Assembly (NCBI RefSeq): GCF_014621775.1
Contig: NZ_CP061204.1
Span: 1,632,501-1,696,500, forward strand
Length of the DNA: 64,000 bases
Direction of reading: 5' to 3'
Origin: Stenotrophomonas sp. 169
GTDB taxonomy: Bacteria; Pseudomonadota; Gammaproteobacteria; Xanthomonadales; Xanthomonadaceae
The notes beneath the pieces were generated by a model. It was not told the DNA's origin. It was given only the letters and a program-made list of their open reading frames with translations, and ran no database searches. Of this stretch, positions 18,058 through 27,168 are shown piece after piece. The stretch's first letter is position 1; each line of letters opens with the position of its first letter. The position numbers and the translations under genes were made by a program.

Positions 18058-18358
18058 TGCCAGCGCGTCGACGGTAGCGCCGAGCCACGCTCGGCGAGCG
18101 CAGCGGGCCGTTGCCTGGACGATTCCGCCGAGCGTGGCTCGGCGCTACCGATGCAGAATCCGCGACGTCCGTAATCCGTAGCGCCGACCCATGGTTGGCG
18201 AGCGCAGCGGGCCGTTGCCTGGACGATTCCGCCAAGCGTGGCTCGGCGCAACCGATGCAGAATCCGCGACGTCCGTATTCCGTAGCGCCGACCCATGGTC
18301 GGCGAGCGCAGCGGGCGGTTGCCTTGACGCTTCCGCCGAGCGTGGCTCGGCGCAACCG
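18058..18358. repeat. Triple tandem REP array (104-bp period) filling the gap
   Basis: Three REP dimers start with GTAG at 18074, 18178 and 18282, giving a period of exactly 104 bp. Each has a GCCGAGCC/GCCGACCCATGG-type palindrome, the linker GCGAGCGCAGCGGGC and an inverted palindrome GCCGAGCGTGGCTCGGCGC-TACC/AACC. Spacers carry the shared GATGCAGAATCCGCGACGTCCGTA. In units 2 and 3 the closing CTACC is CAACC. The array ends at 18357, next to the stop of the M23 peptidase gene, leaving no other sequence in the gap. Confidence 0.85.
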
Positions 18359-19201
18359 TTATTTCCGTTCGAGCACCAGCAGCGGATCCATGCGGGTGTC
18401 GAACCAGTTCATGCCCCAATGCAGATGCGGACCGGTCGCTCGCCCGGTCGCGCCGACGGCGGCGATCACCTGACCCTGCTCGACACGGTCCCCCACCTTT
18501 ACGTCGATGCGTGACAGGTGCAGGAAATTCGAACTGACCCCGAAACCATGGTCCAGCAGCAAGGTGCCGCCGGTGAGATACAGGTCAGGCGCGGCGAATG
18601 TGACCACACCTGCGGCTGGTGCCTTCACCGGGGTGCCGGTGGGCACCGCGATGTCCATGCCGGAGTGGCCCGAACCGGGCTGACCGTTGTACACGCGTGC
18701 ATTGCCGAAGCGCCCGCTGATGCGCCCCTGCACCGGCCACGTGAACGGCTGCGCGAAGTCGGCGCGGTTGTCATCGCGGGCGCGGGCGGCAGTGACCTGC
18801 GCCTGCTCCCGCTTGATGCGCTCGGCAATGGCCGCGGGCGGATTGACCGTCTTCGGCGGGACGCCGTTGACGCGCTCCACCGGCCAGTCGCGGGCCGTGA
18901 CGGCGATACGCACGGTCTCGCTGCCGCCGTCGGGGCGCTGCACGTCCACCTGCAGCGGACCCTTCTCGTCACGACCGATGCCGAACACCACGCTGCCATA
19001 ACCGCTAACGCGCAGCGTGCGTCCGCCGAAACGCACGGTGCTGCCTGCGGGCACTTTCCCGATCACCATCGCGCCTTGCGATGCACTTGCCGGGAACACC
19101 ACCCGGGCCTCGGCGGACTGCGCGGCGGCCGGCGAGATCGGAAATGCAAGCACGAGCGGCAGGGCGCCGGCCAGGATCGACGCGAGCAACGTCCCGCGCA
19201 T
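18359..19201 (-). CDS. M23 family metallopeptidase (LytM/NlpD-like), secreted
   Basis: A 280-residue periplasmic protein with a signal peptide (1-27, ending AAAQ) and an N-terminal beta-rich domain (30-140). A C-terminal peptidase M23 domain (about 160-275) follows. Zinc and catalytic motifs are intact: HSGMDIAVPTGTPV (H…D, near 181), LHLS and HLHWGM near 262. The domain GRISGRFGNARVYNG is typical of murein endopeptidases. The start ATG overlaps the stop of the dihydroorotase gene (ATGA), so the two are translationally coupled. The REP array abuts its stop. Confidence 0.9.
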   Translation of the reverse strand: MRGTLLASILAGALPLVLAFPISPAAAQSAEARVVFPASASQGAMVIGKVPAGSTVRFGGRTLRVSGYGSVVFGIGRDEKGPLQVDVQRPDGGSETVRIAVTARDWPVERVNGVPPKTVNPPAAIAERIKREQAQVTAARARDDNRADFAQPFTWPVQGRISGRFGNARVYNGQPGSGHSGMDIAVPTGTPVKAPAAGVVTFAAPDLYLTGGTLLLDHGFGVSSNFLHLSRIDVKVGDRVEQGQVIAAVGATGRATGPHLHWGMNWFDTRMDPLLVLERK

Positions 19202-20547
19202 CAGCGGCTGAACGCCAGACGCTGGCCGTTGGCCGCACCGACAATCTGGCTACCGTCCCAGGCCAGCTGGCCATTGATCCAGGTGGACGCGATGCGCGAC
19301 TGGAACGTGGTGCCTTCAAAGGGCGACCAGCCACACTTGGACAGCACGTCTTCGCGCTTCACGGTAAACGGCTTGTCTTCCACCAGCACCAGGTCGGCGA
19401 AATAGCCTTCGCGCAGGAACCCGCGCTCGGCCACGTCGAACAGCTGTGCCGGCGCATGCGCGAACTTCTGCACCACGCGCGTGATGTCGAGCTTGCCTTC
19501 GTGCACCAGTTCCAGCGCGGCCGTCAGGGCGTACTGCACCAGGGGCAGGCCGGACGGTGCCTGCGGGTAGGGTTTCTGCTTTTCTTCCCAGGTGTGCGGG
19601 GCGTGGTCGGTGGCCAGCACATCGATGATGTCCTCCACCAGAGCGCGGGTCAGTGCCTCGCGGTCGGCCACGTCCTTGATGGCCGGGTTGCACTTGATCA
19701 GGTTGCCCAGCCGCGCGTAATCGGTGCGGTCGAAGCGCAGGAAATGGATGCAGGTTTCCGCGGTGATCTGCTTGCGACTGCCATCGGCACGGATCATCGG
19801 TCCGCGCTCGAACAGCATCAATTCGTCGGCCGTGGAGATATGCAGCACGTGCAGGCGCGTGCCGTGTTTCTTCGCCAGCGCCACCGCCAGCTGCGATGAC
19901 TTCAGGCAGGCTTCGCGCGAACGGATGTCGGGATGCTGTTCAGCGCTCAGCGTATCGCCGTACTGCGCCTGGAACTGCTTGGCCAGCGCGTCGATCATCG
20001 GCGTGTCTTCGCAATGGGTGATGATCGGCGTCGGCGCATCGCGGAAGATCGCATCCAGCGTGTCCGGGTTGTCCACCAGCATGTTGCCGGTCGATGCGCC
20101 CATGAAGACCTTGATGCCCGGCGCGGTCTTCGGATCCAGCCGCTGGATGTGCTCCAGGTTGTCGTTGCTTGCACCCATGTAGAAGCCGTAATTGGCGCGC
20201 GCGCGGCCTGCGGCGGCATCGTACTTGGCCTGCAGTGCATCGGCGTTCAAGGTGGGCGGATTGGTGTTCGGCATGTCCATGAAGGTGGTCAGTCCACCGG
20301 CCACGGCCGCCGCCGATTCGGTCGCGATGTCGCCCTTGTGGGTCAGGCCGGGTTCGCGGAAATGCACCTGGTCATCGATCATCCCGGGCAGCAGCCAGCG
20401 GCCAGCGGCGTCGACGACCTGTTCGCCATCGCGGGCGGCCAGGCTGCCGTCAATGCGGGCGATGCGGCCGTTCTCGATGCGCAGATCGGCAGTGAAGACC
20501 CGCCCTTCGTTGACCAGGCGGGCATTGGTGATCAGGGTGGACGACAT
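19201..20547 (-). CDS. pyrC: Dihydroorotase (class I amidohydrolase), HxH variant
   Basis: A 448-residue amidohydrolase of the dihydroorotase family, converting carbamoyl-aspartate to dihydroorotate in pyrimidine synthesis. Recognisable parts are VHFREPGLTHKGDI (61-74), MPNTNPPT, the carboxylated-lysine segment KVFMGASTGNML, HCED, LHVLHIST and ATDHAPHTWEEK. The usual first metal motif D-x-H-x-H reads D-D-Q-V-H, so the first His is Gln60. Other ligands are intact. This DDQVHFREPG form is shared by a recognised subgroup annotated as dihydroorotase. The ATG at 20547 is chosen because the protein then starts at the family's usual beta strand. yidD ends one base upstream. Confidence 0.82.
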   Translation of the reverse strand: MSSTLITNARLVNEGRVFTADLRIENGRIARIDGSLAARDGEQVVDAAGRWLLPGMIDDQVHFREPGLTHKGDIATESAAAVAGGLTTFMDMPNTNPPTLNADALQAKYDAAAGRARANYGFYMGASNDNLEHIQRLDPKTAPGIKVFMGASTGNMLVDNPDTLDAIFRDAPTPIITHCEDTPMIDALAKQFQAQYGDTLSAEQHPDIRSREACLKSSQLAVALAKKHGTRLHVLHISTADELMLFERGPMIRADGSRKQITAETCIHFLRFDRTDYARLGNLIKCNPAIKDVADREALTRALVEDIIDVLATDHAPHTWEEKQKPYPQAPSGLPLVQYALTAALELVHEGKLDITRVVQKFAHAPAQLFDVAERGFLREGYFADLVLVEDKPFTVKREDVLSKCGWSPFEGTTFQSRIASTWINGQLAWDGSQIVGAANGQRLAFSR

Positions 20548-20548
20548 G

Positions 20549-20803
20549 TCAGTGGTTTCCTTTGCAGCGGCAGGCAGGGTCGTCGGTGCGCTCGGGCACC
20601 GGATCGAATCCGCCGGGATGGAAGGGATGGCAGCGGCCGATGCGGCGCACGGCAAGCCAGCTGCCGCGCAGCGGCCCGTGGCCGGCGATGGCCTGCATGG
20701 CATATTCGGAACAGCTGGGGAAAAAGCGGCAACGCGGCCCGAGCAACGGGCTGATGAAGCGCTTGTAGAAGCGCAGCACGGCGATGAGCAGGTGGGAGAT
20801 CAC
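20549..20803 (-). CDS. yidD: Membrane protein insertion efficiency factor YidD
   Basis: An 84-residue small amphipathic protein that helps YidC-dependent insertion. It shows the complete family signature in order: [16 protein letters not shown] (12-27), [21 protein letters not shown] and [17 protein letters not shown]. The start is a GTG at 20803 ([15 protein letters not shown]). The longer upstream frame is not conserved, and a nearby ATG is out of frame and stops at once. In most bacteria yidD lies between rnpA and yidC; here it precedes dihydroorotase with a single base between, so it is probably in that operon. Confidence 0.9.
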   Translation of the reverse strand: MISHLLIAVLRFYKRFISPLLGPRCRFFPSCSEYAMQAIAGHGPLRGSWLAVRRIGRCHPFHPGGFDPVPERTDDPACRCKGNH

Positions 20804-21177
20804 CCGTTCATAGTAAAACGTGGTCCGTCCTTTGGGGTGAATCGCGGCGGCATGGCAGTCGGCGGCCTCAGGCCCCCCACAAGGACGATGTCGCCCATTC
20901 AGTAGAGGCGACGCAGCCGGCATGGTTGGCAGCGGCGAGGATTTGTCGCAGGATGGGCCGTTGGCTGCCGCGCGCGTCCTGCGCCGCAGCCATGCCGGTG
21001 GCATGATCCGCCGGCCACGTTCCGTGCCGCGCGGGTGGTGAAGCGGGTCAGGGACAGCATGGGGTCCTGCAGTGGGAGGGCCGTGTGTGCGTCCTGTCAC
21101 GCGGTTGCTGCTGTCGGCCGGGTAGGCTATAAAGGCCCGCTTTCCCGGGCCCCGGGGAATCCAAGGAAGAGCGTTTC
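20804..21177. other. Gap between yidD and the DksA-like gene
   Basis: 374 bases without a convincing gene. On the + side it holds a good sigma-70 promoter (21105-21133) and ribosome-binding site for the DksA-like gene. The rest, including GGCGGCCTCAGGCCCCCCAC near 20861-20880, shows no repeat or structure I can name. The promoter of yidD on the minus strand must also lie here. Confidence 0.5.
21105..21133 (+). promoter_or_regulatory. Sigma-70-type promoter of the DksA-like gene
   Basis: TTGCTG (21105-21110), a 17-bp spacer and TATAAA (21128-21133). Transcription would start near 21140, giving a leader of about 38 bases with AAGGAAGA before the GTG start. Confidence 0.5.
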
Positions 21178-22434
21178 GTGGCTGCTAAAAAAACTGCAAA
21201 GAAGGCCGTCAAGGCCGCCAAGAAAACCGCCAGCCCTGTTGCGAAGAAAACGGCGGCCAAGTCTGTAGCGAAGAAGCCGGCCAAGCCGGTAGTGAAGACA
21301 GCGAGCAAGCAGGGAACAGCCAGGACGGCGGCAAAAAAGGCCCCGGCAGCGAAGGCGCCGGCAAAGAAGGCGGTGGCCAAGGCAGCACCCGTCAAGGCGG
21401 CACCCGCCAAGGCAGTCAAGACGGCCAGCACGCCGGCGAAGTCGGCCAAGGTGGCCTCCAAGCCTGCGAAGTCGACCGGCAGAACGACGGCCGGCAAGGG
21501 CGTCGTCAGCACGTCGGCGGCAAAGAAGACCGCGGCCAGTACGGCCCCGGCAAAGAAGGTTTCCAAAGTCGCCACGGCGACCAAGGCCGCCAAACCGGTT
21601 ACCGGCAAGGCGTCCGTCAACAAGCCGTCGGCCCGTCCGGCGGTGAAGAAGTCCGCACCGGCCTCGCCGGTGGTGGGCAAGGCCGCGAGCAAGCCGGCAG
21701 GCAAGCCGGCGGCGGCGCCCGCAGTGAAGTCCGTACCGAAGCCGGCCCCGCCGGCTCCGGCCAAGTCTGTCCCGGCCAGTAACGCGGTCGCTGCGGCACC
21801 TGCAAAGGCTGCCAACGCAACTGCCAAGAAGGCCCCGCAAATCAAGAATCCCGTGCCCGTTTCGAAATCGCCCGCGAAAACTCCAGTGAAATCCGATGCC
21901 GCCCCGAAGACCGCAACCCGCCCGGTGGGCAAGGTTGCCGTGGCAGTGACCGCCCGCTCGACCGCTCCCGCGCCGCGCAGCAAGTACAAGGTGGTCGAGT
22001 ACAAGACCGACGAAGCCACCGGCCGTCCGATCCTGCCCACCGGTTACAAGCCGGGTGCGGAAGAGGAATACATGAGCCCGCTGCAGCAGGAGTACTTCCG
22101 CAAGCGCCTGCAGGACTGGCGCGCCGACCTGGTGGAAGAATCCAAGCAGACCATCGAGAACCTGCGTGAGGAAGTGCGTGACATCGGCGATGAAGCCGAG
22201 CGCGCGACCCGCGAGACCGAGAACTCGCTGGAACTGCGTACCCGCGACCGCTACCGCAAGCTGATCGGCAAGATCGACAGCACGCTCAAGCGCCTGGAAG
22301 CCGGTGACTACGGTTACTGCGTGGATACCGGTGAAGAAATCGGCCTGGATCGCCTTGAGGCGCGCCTGACCGCTGAGCGCACCATCGACGCCCAGGAACG
22401 TTGGGAACACATGCAGAAGCAGCAGGGCGACTAA
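21178..22434 (+). CDS. DksA/TraR-family transcription factor with histone-H1-like Lys/Ala-rich N-terminal domain
   Basis: A 418-residue fusion. Residues 1 to about 265 are Lys/Ala/Pro-rich ([17 protein letters not shown] repeats), like AlgP or histone H1 tails, and probably bind nucleic acid. Residues 285-418 are a DksA domain: the coiled coil ([29 protein letters not shown]) and then the globular end. DksA's zinc-finger set is reduced to one cysteine: Cys381, with Thr384, Thr402 and Ala405 at the other three positions. The tip motif DxxDxA is D338-xx-E341-x-A343. It should bind RNA polymerase's secondary channel like zinc-less DksA variants. GTG start with AAGGAAGA. A classical dksA is expected elsewhere. 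Confidence 0.87.
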   Translation: MAAKKTAKKAVKAAKKTASPVAKKTAAKSVAKKPAKPVVKTASKQGTARTAAKKAPAAKAPAKKAVAKAAPVKAAPAKAVKTASTPAKSAKVASKPAKSTGRTTAGKGVVSTSAAKKTAASTAPAKKVSKVATATKAAKPVTGKASVNKPSARPAVKKSAPASPVVGKAASKPAGKPAAAPAVKSVPKPAPPAPAKSVPASNAVAAAPAKAANATAKKAPQIKNPVPVSKSPAKTPVKSDAAPKTATRPVGKVAVAVTARSTAPAPRSKYKVVEYKTDEATGRPILPTGYKPGAEEEYMSPLQQEYFRKRLQDWRADLVEESKQTIENLREEVRDIGDEAERATRETENSLELRTRDRYRKLIGKIDSTLKRLEAGDYGYCVDTGEEIGLDRLEARLTAERTIDAQERWEHMQKQQGD

Positions 22435-22457
22435 GCCCTGCCTGCGCAAGCGGAATC

Positions 22458-22485
22458 AAAAAGCCCGGCTCACGCCGGGCTTTTT
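22458..22485. terminator. Bidirectional terminator after the DksA-like gene
   Basis: AAAAAGCCCGGC, loop TCAC, GCCGGGCTTTTT, 23 bases after the stop. It has a U-run on both strands, though on the minus strand a REP array separates it from ccmI. Confidence 0.85.
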
Positions 22486-22494
22486 CGTGGGCGG

Positions 22495-22680
22495 CAGGAT
22501 TCCGCCGAGCACGGCTCGGCGCTACCAGGCGAGGCTCACGTGCGTCATCAGGCGAGGGTAGCGCCGACCCATGGTCGGCGAGCGCAGCGGGCCTTCGGCG
22601 CAGGCCGTTACCGCGCGTGCGGTATCAGGCGAGGGTAGCGCCGACCCACGGTCGGCGAGCGCAGCGGGCCGTCGGCGGAC
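22495..22680. repeat. REP cluster between the DksA-like gene and ccmI
   Basis: An incomplete unit ending GCCGAGCACGGCTCGGCGCTACC is followed by two GTAG units at 22558 and 22635 (77-bp spacing). Each has GCCGACCCATGG/CACGGTCGGCGAGCGCAGCGGGCC and lacks its closing inverted palindrome. GTATCAGGCGAGG/ATCAGGCGAGG precedes each GTAG, so the flank is repeated too. Confidence 0.75.
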
Positions 22681-22684
22681 CGTG

Positions 22685-23689
22685 TCACCGCAGCTGCAGC
22701 TGCAGCTCGCCGGACTGCGGCAGCTGCACGATCACCGGTTCGCTTTCCAGGTCACCCTCGGTGTGCGACGCCGTCCCTGCGCGCGACAGGCGGGCCAATA
22801 CCTCCACGCGTGCGTGGGCAGACAGCGGCTGGGTCGGCATCGGGCTGTCGGCGTCGCTGAGCGTGACGCTGGACGGCAAACCGTCAAGGGGATAACGGCG
22901 CACCGCCACCGGCATCGGCGGGCCTCCGGGGGCACGCGCCAGTACGAACAGAGCCGTGGCCTGCGGCCACTGCGCGGGATCGAAGCCAGCGGGCAGTGCA
23001 ATGCGTACGCTCAGCAGCGGATCGGCGTTTCGCTGCGCCGGGTCCGGGCTGGTAGCGGGTGCCTCGGTGCCCGCCGCAGCGCGTGCGATCGCCAGCTGCT
23101 GTTCCAGCGCCGTGGCCGCACCGGGCTGCAGCCGCGGCAACAACGCCGACCACACCTCGACCGCTTCTGCATCGCGCCCGCGTTGGCGCAGCGCGATGCC
23201 CAGCAGCCAGGCGGCGCGCTCGGCGTCGGGTTGCACCGTCAGGGCATGCTGCAGCCATTGCAGTGCCGTGTCATCGAACCGCTTCGCGGCGGCGGCCTGC
23301 GCGCGTGCCTGTGCCGCTTCGACCAGCAGACCGGCATCATCCGGTGCCAGGGCGGCCGCACGGGCGAACGCATCGGCCGCCGCCGTATTCTGGCCAAGCT
23401 CGCTGCGGGAGCGGCCCAGCAGTGCCCAGCCGTCGGCGCGCTGTGGCTCGCGCTGCAGCGATGCCTCCAACGCTTCCACGCCTTGTCGAAGATCGGCCAT
23501 GGACGGTGCGGCGGGCTGCTGCGCCGCGCGTGGATCGCCGACCAGCAGGTACAGGCTGGCGCTGACGATACCCAGACTGAGGCACGCCGCCATGAAGCCG
23601 GTGCGCCCGCGCCGTCGCAACGGCCAGAGCACGCAGGCGGCCAGCACGATGCCGGCCAGCCCGGACAGCAGGGCAAGCCAGAGCGTCAC
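22685..23689 (-). CDS. ccmI: Cytochrome c maturation protein CcmI
   Basis: A 334-residue apocytochrome c chaperone subunit of the haem-ligation complex. Two membrane segments (about 3-23 and 32-50) are followed by TPR helices (residues 75-200: GVEALEASLQREPQRADGW, WALLGRSRSELGQ, DDTALQWLQHAL) and a C-terminal beta domain. It is the last gene of the ccm operon, and its start overlaps ccmH by four bases. The REP cluster begins four bases after its stop. Confidence 0.9.
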   Translation of the reverse strand: MTLWLALLSGLAGIVLAACVLWPLRRRGRTGFMAACLSLGIVSASLYLLVGDPRAAQQPAAPSMADLRQGVEALEASLQREPQRADGWALLGRSRSELGQNTAAADAFARAAALAPDDAGLLVEAAQARAQAAAAKRFDDTALQWLQHALTVQPDAERAAWLLGIALRQRGRDAEAVEVWSALLPRLQPGAATALEQQLAIARAAAGTEAPATSPDPAQRNADPLLSVRIALPAGFDPAQWPQATALFVLARAPGGPPMPVAVRRYPLDGLPSSVTLSDADSPMPTQPLSAHARVEVLARLSRAGTASHTEGDLESEPVIVQLPQSGELQLQLR

Positions 23690-24186
23690 CAGCCGTCTCC
23701 GCGTGCGTCATCCACCACCACGGCGCTGCCGCGACGGCGCACCAGCCGCCACAACAACACGGCGCCGCCGAGCAGGAACAGCAGCGGCCCGCCCCACAGC
23801 AACCAGGTGCCCGGTTGCAGGGTGGGTTGATAGAGCACGAACTCGCCGTAGCGCTGCACCAGGAACTGCTTCACTTCGGCATCGTCATGGCCCTGGTGGA
23901 TGAGCTCCAGCACTTCGCGGCGAAGATCCTGGGCAATCTGTGCGTTGGAATCGGCCAGCGACTGGTTCTGGCACTGCACGCAGCGCAACTGCGCGGCCAA
24001 GGCATGGAAGCGCGCCTCTTCGGCGGCATCGGCGAACTGCAGCGGGCGCGCATCGTGCACCGGCTGCTGCGCACGCGTGGCGGTGCAGAACAGCGAGGCC
24101 ACCAGCAGCACGGCCATCAGCAGGCCGTTGGCGAGCAGCCCCAGGCCGCGGCGGTCAGGGCGTGGCGCGCAGCGCATTGCCGGCAT
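23686..24186 (-). CDS. ccmH: Cytochrome c maturation protein CcmH (apocytochrome thiol reductase)
   Basis: A 166-residue membrane-anchored thioredoxin-like reductase that keeps the CxxCH cysteines of apocytochrome c reduced. The signature LRCVQCQNQSLADSNAQIA (residues 67-85) is intact, followed by RYGEFVLYQP and a C-terminal membrane segment (near 125-147). The N-terminal signal runs to about residue 40. The ATG at 24186 overlaps ccmG by 32 bases. ATGs at 24177 and 24117 are alternatives; the last would begin right at the signal peptide (MAVLLVASLFC). Confidence 0.92.
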   Translation of the reverse strand: MPAMRCAPRPDRRGLGLLANGLLMAVLLVASLFCTATRAQQPVHDARPLQFADAAEEARFHALAAQLRCVQCQNQSLADSNAQIAQDLRREVLELIHQGHDDAEVKQFLVQRYGEFVLYQPTLQPGTWLLWGGPLLFLLGGAVLLWRLVRRRGSAVVVDDARGDGW

Positions 24187-24778
24187 CGGCCTGGGCCTTT
24201 TCGATCTGTTCCAGCGCCGGGATCAGCTTCTGGTCGACGACGGCCTGGGTCATCGCACCACTGTATTTCCAGCGCACCACGCCACTGCCGTCCACCAGGA
24301 AGGTCTCCGGTGCGGCGGTGATGCCCCAGTCGATCGCGGTGCGGCCTTCGATATCGCTCAGCACCACCATGAACGGGTTGCCCAGCTGCTCCAGCCAATG
24401 CAGTGCATCGGTGGGCTCGTCCTTCCAGTTGTAGCCGATCACGCGCACGCGCTTGCTTTCGGCAAAGCGGGTCAGCACCGGATGTTCTTCGCGGCAGGCC
24501 GCACACCAGCTCCCCCATACGTTCAACAGGTACGGTGCGCCCCGCAGTTCTTCGCTGCGCACCCTGATGTCCGGGTCATGCAGCACCGGCAGGCTGAACG
24601 CCGGTGCCTGCTTGCCGATCAGCGGCGAGGGCAGCACATCACGTTGTGGATCGTCGCTCTTCATCACCCCGTACACCATCAGCCCGAGCAGGCCGAAGAA
24701 GAACAGCACGCCGATCACGATGGCTACCGGCGGCAGCGGGCGGGAGGGGCGGGGGGCAGGGGATTCGGACATGGACAA
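24155..24778 (-). CDS. ccmG: Thiol:disulfide interchange protein CcmG/DsbE
   Basis: A 207-residue membrane-anchored thioredoxin of the cytochrome c maturation pathway, acting with CcmH. An N-terminal anchor (about 18-40) precedes the thioredoxin fold with WGSWCAACREEHP (active site CAAC near residue 93-96) and the cis-proline region ITAAPETFLVDG. This matches the CcmG form GV-x-G-APET. ccmF starts 8 bases upstream on the minus strand, within the operon. Confidence 0.95.
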   Translation of the reverse strand: MSMSESPAPRPSRPLPPVAIVIGVLFFFGLLGLMVYGVMKSDDPQRDVLPSPLIGKQAPAFSLPVLHDPDIRVRSEELRGAPYLLNVWGSWCAACREEHPVLTRFAESKRVRVIGYNWKDEPTDALHWLEQLGNPFMVVLSDIEGRTAIDWGITAAPETFLVDGSGVVRWKYSGAMTQAVVDQKLIPALEQIEKAQADAGNALRATP

Positions 24779-24786
24779 CGCAACTC

Positions 24787-26706
24787 CTAACGACGACGGA
24801 AACGACGATCAGCCGCAGCAACCAGGCCACCGAGCGCCATCAACAGCGCCCCGAGCCAGATCCAGCGTACGAACGGCTTGATATGCACGCGTACGGCCCA
24901 TGCATTGTTGCCCAGTGGTTCGCCCATTGCTACGTACACGTCACCCGACAGCCGTGCATCGATGCCGGCTTCGGTCATCACCTGCCCGCCGCTGGCGTAC
25001 AGGCGTTTTTCCGGGTGCAGCAGGGCCAGCTCACGCCCATCGCGGAACACGCGCAGGTGGCCGCGGTCCGCGCTGAAGTTCGGCCCCTCGCGGTGGTCCA
25101 CGCCTTCGAAGCGGATTTCGTGGTCACCCACCACCACGGTCTGTCCCGGTGCGAGTGCCACCTCGCGTTGCACGTTCAGCGCCTCCACCAGCAACGCGCC
25201 GGCCAGGAACACCGCGACCCCGGCGTGGCCCAGCAGCATGCCGACCATCTCGGCAGTGAAGCGGCCGTTGCCGCGCAGCCGCTGCCAGATGAAGCGTGCA
25301 GTGCCGAGTCCCACCCAGGCGGCCGCGCCCACGCCCAGCCCGACCTTCCAGCCATTCTGCGGTGCGTGCCACCAGGCGACGGCCGCCAGCAGCACGGCCA
25401 GCAGCAGCCACGGGGCCAGCAGCGCAAGTGCGCGCGACGGCTGGTCGCGCTGCCAGTTGACCAGCGGTCCGAACGGCAGCAGCAGCACCAGCGGCGCCAT
25501 CAACAGCAGGAACAGACTGCCGAAGTAGGGGGGACCCACGGAAATCTTGCCCATGCCCAAGGCATCGGCCAGCAGCGGATACAGCGTGCCCAGCAGCACC
25601 ATGGCGCAGGCACAGGCCAGCAGCAGGTTGTTGGCCATCAACAGGGTTTCGCGCGAGGTCGCGGTGAAGCCTCTGCGGGGATCGGCACTGTCCACGCCCA
25701 TGCGGCCGGCGCGCAGCACGTAGAGCAGCAGCGCACCGCCGACCAGGATGGCCAGGAACAGCAGGATGAACATGCCGCGCGACGGATCGGCAGCAAACGA
25801 GTGCACGCTGGTCAGCACGCCGGAGCGCACCAGGAACGTACCCAGCAAGGACAGCGCAAAGGCGGTGATCGCCAGCAGCAGCGTCCAGCTGGCGAACGTT
25901 CCGCGCTTCTCGGTCACTGCCTGCGAATGGATCAGCGCCGCGCCGGCAAGCCACGGCATGAAGCTGGCGTTCTCCACCGGGTCCCAGAACCACCAGCCGC
26001 CCCAGCCGAGTTCGTAGTAGGCCCACCAGCTGCCCAGTGCGATACCCAGGGTCAGGAACGCCCAAGCGACGTTGGTCCACGGCCGCGTCCAACGCACCCA
26101 GCGCGTGTCCACGCGACCGTCCAGCAGCGCGGCGACCGCGAAGGCGAACGGTACCGAGAATCCGACATAGCCCAGATACAACATCGGCGGATGGATGATC
26201 AATCCGGGGTCCTGCAGCAGCGGATTGAGGTCGCGGCCTTCCAGCGGCGCCGGAATCAACCGGGTGAACGGATTGGAGGTGAAGATCAGGAAGGCGAGGA
26301 AGCCGACGCTGACCAGGCCCATCACCGCCAGCACGCGCGCCTGCACGTCGTCGGGCAGCTGGCGCGAGCCCAGCGCCACCGCACCGGTCCATGCCGCCAG
26401 CACCAGCGCCCATAGCAACAGCGAGCCCTCGTGGGCGCCCCACACTGCGGACCAGCGGTACACCATCGGCAGTAGGCTGTTGGAGTTCTCCGCGACGTAG
26501 CGGACGGAAAAATCCTGCTGTACGAAGGCGGCCGTCAGCACCGCGAACGCCGCGAGCACCAGCACCAGCTGCGCGAACGCGGCAGGCCGGGCGACCTGCA
26601 TCCAGCTGCCGATGCGGCGATGCGCACCCACCAGCGGCAGGCTGGACTGCAGCAGCGCGGCCAGCAGGGCCAGCAGCATCAGGATCTGTCCGAGTTCGGG
26701 CAGCAC
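24787..26706 (-). CDS. ccmF: Haem lyase subunit CcmF
   Basis: A 639-residue polytopic inner-membrane protein that ligates haem from holo-CcmE to apocytochrome c. The WWD haem-handling motif appears as WGGWWFWDPVENASFMPWL near residue 235-253. The CcmF-specific PLEGRDLNPLLQDPGL and conserved histidines (HPPMLYLGY, HEGSLLLW) are present. The start is a GTG directly after the ccmE stop, with no spacer. Confidence 0.96.
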   Translation of the reverse strand: MLPELGQILMLLALLAALLQSSLPLVGAHRRIGSWMQVARPAAFAQLVLVLAAFAVLTAAFVQQDFSVRYVAENSNSLLPMVYRWSAVWGAHEGSLLLWALVLAAWTGAVALGSRQLPDDVQARVLAVMGLVSVGFLAFLIFTSNPFTRLIPAPLEGRDLNPLLQDPGLIIHPPMLYLGYVGFSVPFAFAVAALLDGRVDTRWVRWTRPWTNVAWAFLTLGIALGSWWAYYELGWGGWWFWDPVENASFMPWLAGAALIHSQAVTEKRGTFASWTLLLAITAFALSLLGTFLVRSGVLTSVHSFAADPSRGMFILLFLAILVGGALLLYVLRAGRMGVDSADPRRGFTATSRETLLMANNLLLACACAMVLLGTLYPLLADALGMGKISVGPPYFGSLFLLLMAPLVLLLPFGPLVNWQRDQPSRALALLAPWLLLAVLLAAVAWWHAPQNGWKVGLGVGAAAWVGLGTARFIWQRLRGNGRFTAEMVGMLLGHAGVAVFLAGALLVEALNVQREVALAPGQTVVVGDHEIRFEGVDHREGPNFSADRGHLRVFRDGRELALLHPEKRLYASGGQVMTEAGIDARLSGDVYVAMGEPLGNNAWAVRVHIKPFVRWIWLGALLMALGGLVAAADRRFRRR

Positions 26707-27168
26707 TCAGCGCACCTCGGGCACGGGCACGGGCACATCGTGCTTCACGTGCGCCTCGCCCATCTTGTCGGCCAGTTCCTTCGGCATATAGGTTTCATCG
26801 TGCTTGGCCAGTACTTCTTCGGCGACGAACTGGCCGCCCTGCAGACGTCCGGTGACCACCACCGCTTGGCCTTCGCGGAACAGGTCGGGCAGGATCTGGT
26901 CGCTGCGCACGACGAGGTCCGCATCGCCATCGGTCACGGTGAAATGGGCGACCAGCGAGCCAGACTCCCGGGTCAGGGAACCCTTGGCGACCATGCCACC
27001 CAGTCGGAAACGCTCGGCATTGCCGTTTTCGCCACGCAGCACTTCGGCCGGCGTATACAGATAGGCCACGTTGCGCTGCAGGGCCATCGCCACCAGCGCG
27101 GTGGCCAACCCCGAAGCGGCCAGCAACAGCACTACCCACAGCAGGCGACGGCGGCGCTGCGGGTTCAT
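26707..27168 (-). CDS. ccmE: Haem chaperone CcmE
   Basis: A 153-residue periplasmic haem chaperone anchored by one N-terminal helix (about 8-30). The OB-fold has [31 protein letters not shown] and [18 protein letters not shown]. The histidine of KHDETY (HxxxY) is the covalent haem attachment residue. The ATG at 27168 overlaps the ccmD stop by four bases. Confidence 0.96.
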   Translation of the reverse strand: MNPQRRRRLLWVVLLLAASGLATALVAMALQRNVAYLYTPAEVLRGENGNAERFRLGGMVAKGSLTRESGSLVAHFTVTDGDADLVVRSDQILPDLFREGQAVVVTGRLQGGQFVAEEVLAKHDETYMPKELADKMGEAHVKHDVPVPVPEVR

